A stretch of 64,000 nucleotides of DNA from F1-80-MAGs062 sp046345315 (GTDB taxonomy: Bacteria > Planctomycetota > Planctomycetia > Planctomycetales > Planctomycetaceae). Positions 63,036 to 64,000 of this stretch are shown in pieces. Each line of letters begins with the position of its first letter. The first letter of the stretch is position 1. Both the position numbers and the translations under genes were made by a program. The stretch is from NCBI GenBank assembly GCA_046345315.1, contig JBKDKA010000232.1, positions 60,923 through 124,922 on the forward strand. The letters run 5' to 3'. Below the pieces are notes generated by a model. The model ran no database searches. It worked only from the letters and a program-made list of their open reading frames with translations, and was not told where the DNA came from.

Positions 63036-63065
63036 TTGACGGATTTGACGGAACTCTTTTATAAC
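63036..63065 (+). promoter_or_regulatory. Candidate sigma-70 promoter of the H1-like gene
   Basis: TTGACG (63036-63041) and TATAAC (63060-63065) are separated by 18 bases. Transcription would start near 63072, leaving a leader of about 250 bases before the ATG at 63322. No other gene is in between. Confidence 0.5.
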
Positions 63066-63321
63066 TCAATCCAACGTCATCATTCGGTTTACTCAGTTAT
63101 GTTCTGACTGGAGACTGGATGATCAAAAAGCAGGATGCTTTGTCCATCACAACGACACGCATTGTGCTTGACGGGTCACCTGACTGATCACTGTTTCTTT
63201 TCCTGAAACGAGATCCTTCAGGTGCGATGAAAACTCGCGGTTGTTTGTGTTAAGGCACCAATGAACAGCCCGCATCTTTTACTTCTGGTGCCAATACATG
63301 TCCCCATGGAGGAACCTGGGA

Positions 63322-63540
63322 ATGGTCGCAAAGAGCACCGCAGCAAAGTCTTCAACCAAGGCTAAAACAGCTCGTCCAGCAGCTGCAAAGTCAACCAAGG
63401 CAAAGACAGGCGCTGCCAAGTCAACGGCTCGACCAGCTGCTAAGCCAGCCGCTGCAAAGTCAACCAAGGCAAAGACAGGCGCTGCAAAGCCAGCAGCAAA
63501 GGCTGTCACGAAGAAGCCAGCATCTGCCAAGAAGAAATAA
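63322..63540 (+). CDS. Histone-H1-like lysine/alanine-rich DNA-binding protein
   Basis: 72 residues from the ATG at 63322, preceded by GGAGGA at the right spacing; the frame is open eight codons earlier but that start lacks a site. The protein is almost wholly Ala, Lys, Ser, Thr and Pro, built from repeats such as AAKSTKAKTGAAK (twice). It resembles the tail of eukaryotic H1 and chlamydial Hc-type proteins, which bind and compact DNA without sequence preference. Planctomycetes have condensed nucleoids, to which such proteins may contribute. A strong terminator follows. Confidence 0.82.
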   Translation: MVAKSTAAKSSTKAKTARPAAAKSTKAKTGAAKSTARPAAKPAAAKSTKAKTGAAKPAAKAVTKKPASAKKK

Positions 63541-63572
63541 GTCACAGATTCATCTGCTGACTTGAAAATGCA

Positions 63573-63616
63573 GCGGCCGAGACGCCTTTCAAAAGGCAGC
63601 TCGGTCGTTTTTTTTT
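63573..63616 (+). terminator. Rho-independent terminator after the H1-like gene
   Basis: CGGCCGAG...GCCTTT pairs with AAAGGC...CTCGGTCG (63574-63587 and 63591-63608) with small internal bulge, followed by nine T. Confidence 0.88.
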
Positions 63617-63710
63617 GCCGTCGAATCGCCCTCGGAGATGGCTGCAAAACTGGGCGCAGGGAGCTACCAAAAAGGAGAACTCCATGTTCTGCTGTAAACT
63701 CGGTGATTCA

Positions 63711-63849
63711 GGCCCCGCGAGGCTGTGATTTCTTGTAGTGGGACCAGCGAAGCGTCGCCCCACCGTCATCAACGCTGCGAAACGGTTGGCCGGCGATCGC
63801 AATCCAGGCTTGTCCCATCCAGCGAAATCATTCTCTTCACAGCCTCAGA
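63711..63849 (+). mobile_element. Dispersed 140-bp element with terminal inverted repeats, copy 2
   Basis: Same ends as copy 1: GAGGCTGTGA (63719-63728) and TCACAGCCTC (63837-63846), with shared inner words GTGGGACCAGCGAAGCG and CATCAACGCTGCGA. The middle differs by substitutions and short indels. It is again followed, 135 bases on, by the start of the palindromic GGGCGAAGCTCCTG element. Confidence 0.65.
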
Positions 63850-63899
63850 CGGCTCCGTAGCAGCCTCGCCCTTCCAGAGAACAGCCAAGTCAATAGAAC

Positions 63900-63963
63900 A
63901 CACCCTTCGTGTCCTTTTTGATCTTCGTGTTCCAAAGCAGATTGCACAGAAGGACACGAAGAT
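63900..63963. repeat. Inverted CTTCGTGTCCT/AGGACACGAAG pair
   Basis: CCTTCGTGTCCTTT (63905-63918) and AGGACACGAAG (63952-63962) are complementary, with a further TCTTCGTGTTCC between them. Non-coding; probably part of another small repeated sequence. Confidence 0.45.
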
Positions 63964-63984
63964 TATGAAGGAGAACCACTTCGG

Positions 63985-64000
63985 TGGGGCGAAGCTCCTG
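63985..64000. repeat. Partial copy of the palindromic GGGCGAAGCTCCTG element, cut by window end
   Basis: GGGGCGAAGCTCCTG matches the left arm of the 79-bp palindrome at 25613-25638 with one base change; the rest lies beyond the window. Confidence 0.6.

Overview
The window looks like an ordinary chromosomal stretch of a planctomycete (Planctomycetota, probably class Planctomycetia). The evidence is the gene content: a DUF1501 protein with a twin-arginine leader, two exported proteins with prenyltransferase/squalene-oxidase repeats, large exported TPR proteins beside ExbB/ExbD homologues, CXXC zinc-ribbon membrane proteins, a Hanks-type kinase, a lysine/alanine-rich histone-H1-like protein and a eukaryote-type (GSII) glutamine synthetase. 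Genes are separated by generous gaps and lie on both strands. No rRNA, tRNA, CRISPR array, prophage or intact transposase was recognised.

Layout. 2-1147: 3' part of murA. 1479-4010: a large exported protein of unknown function, convergent with an ammonium transporter (4206-5672) across a bidirectional terminator. 6230-9313: an ATP-grasp enzyme and an enolase-superfamily enzyme. 9474-15624: an exported beta-propeller, purH, a short-chain dehydrogenase, an exported methyltransferase and an acyltransferase. 15642-24982: a zinc-ribbon membrane protein, pyk, a HicB-like small protein, an exported toroid protein, menG, a small exported protein, a DUF1501 protein and an exported TPR-like protein. 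24983-26439: a gene-free stretch full of short repeats. 26440-34678: a DinB-like protein, then a probable operon of two TPR proteins, an ExbB/TolQ channel, two ExbD/TolR proteins and a receiver-like protein. 34683-40112: a methyltransferase and a YfhO-like membrane protein in one operon, then two exported proteins. 40364-47737: a LeuA-like synthase, an exported alpha/beta-hydrolase-like protein, a second toroid protein and a 1211-residue DUF4175-like membrane protein. 48181-59603: hrpA, rpe, a degenerate phosphoglycerate-mutase-family protein, accD, a Ser/Thr kinase, a pterin dehydratase, a LarA-like protein, a CBS-domain protein and a catalytically dead rhomboid-like protein. 59802-63540: a zinc-ribbon protein, a hairpin-rich region, glnII and an H1-like protein. 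The end of the window repeats the repeat pair seen near 25.4-25.7 kb.

How the genes work together. Housekeeping functions are peptidoglycan precursors (murA), purines (purH), glycolysis and pentose phosphate (pyk, rpe), menaquinone (menG), fatty acids (accD) and nitrogen assimilation (amt and glnII, far apart; amt has a plausible sigma-54 promoter). The most system-like block is the TPR-TPR-ExbB-ExbD-ExbD run at 27-34 kb, which resembles a proton-motive-force-driven envelope machine whose energy-transducing partners are not TonB or TolA. Dispersed inverted-repeat elements of about 80 and 140 bp occur twice each, or once plus a partial copy, and look like non-autonomous mobile elements. All functional statements rest on reading the protein sequences and on family knowledge; no database search was possible.
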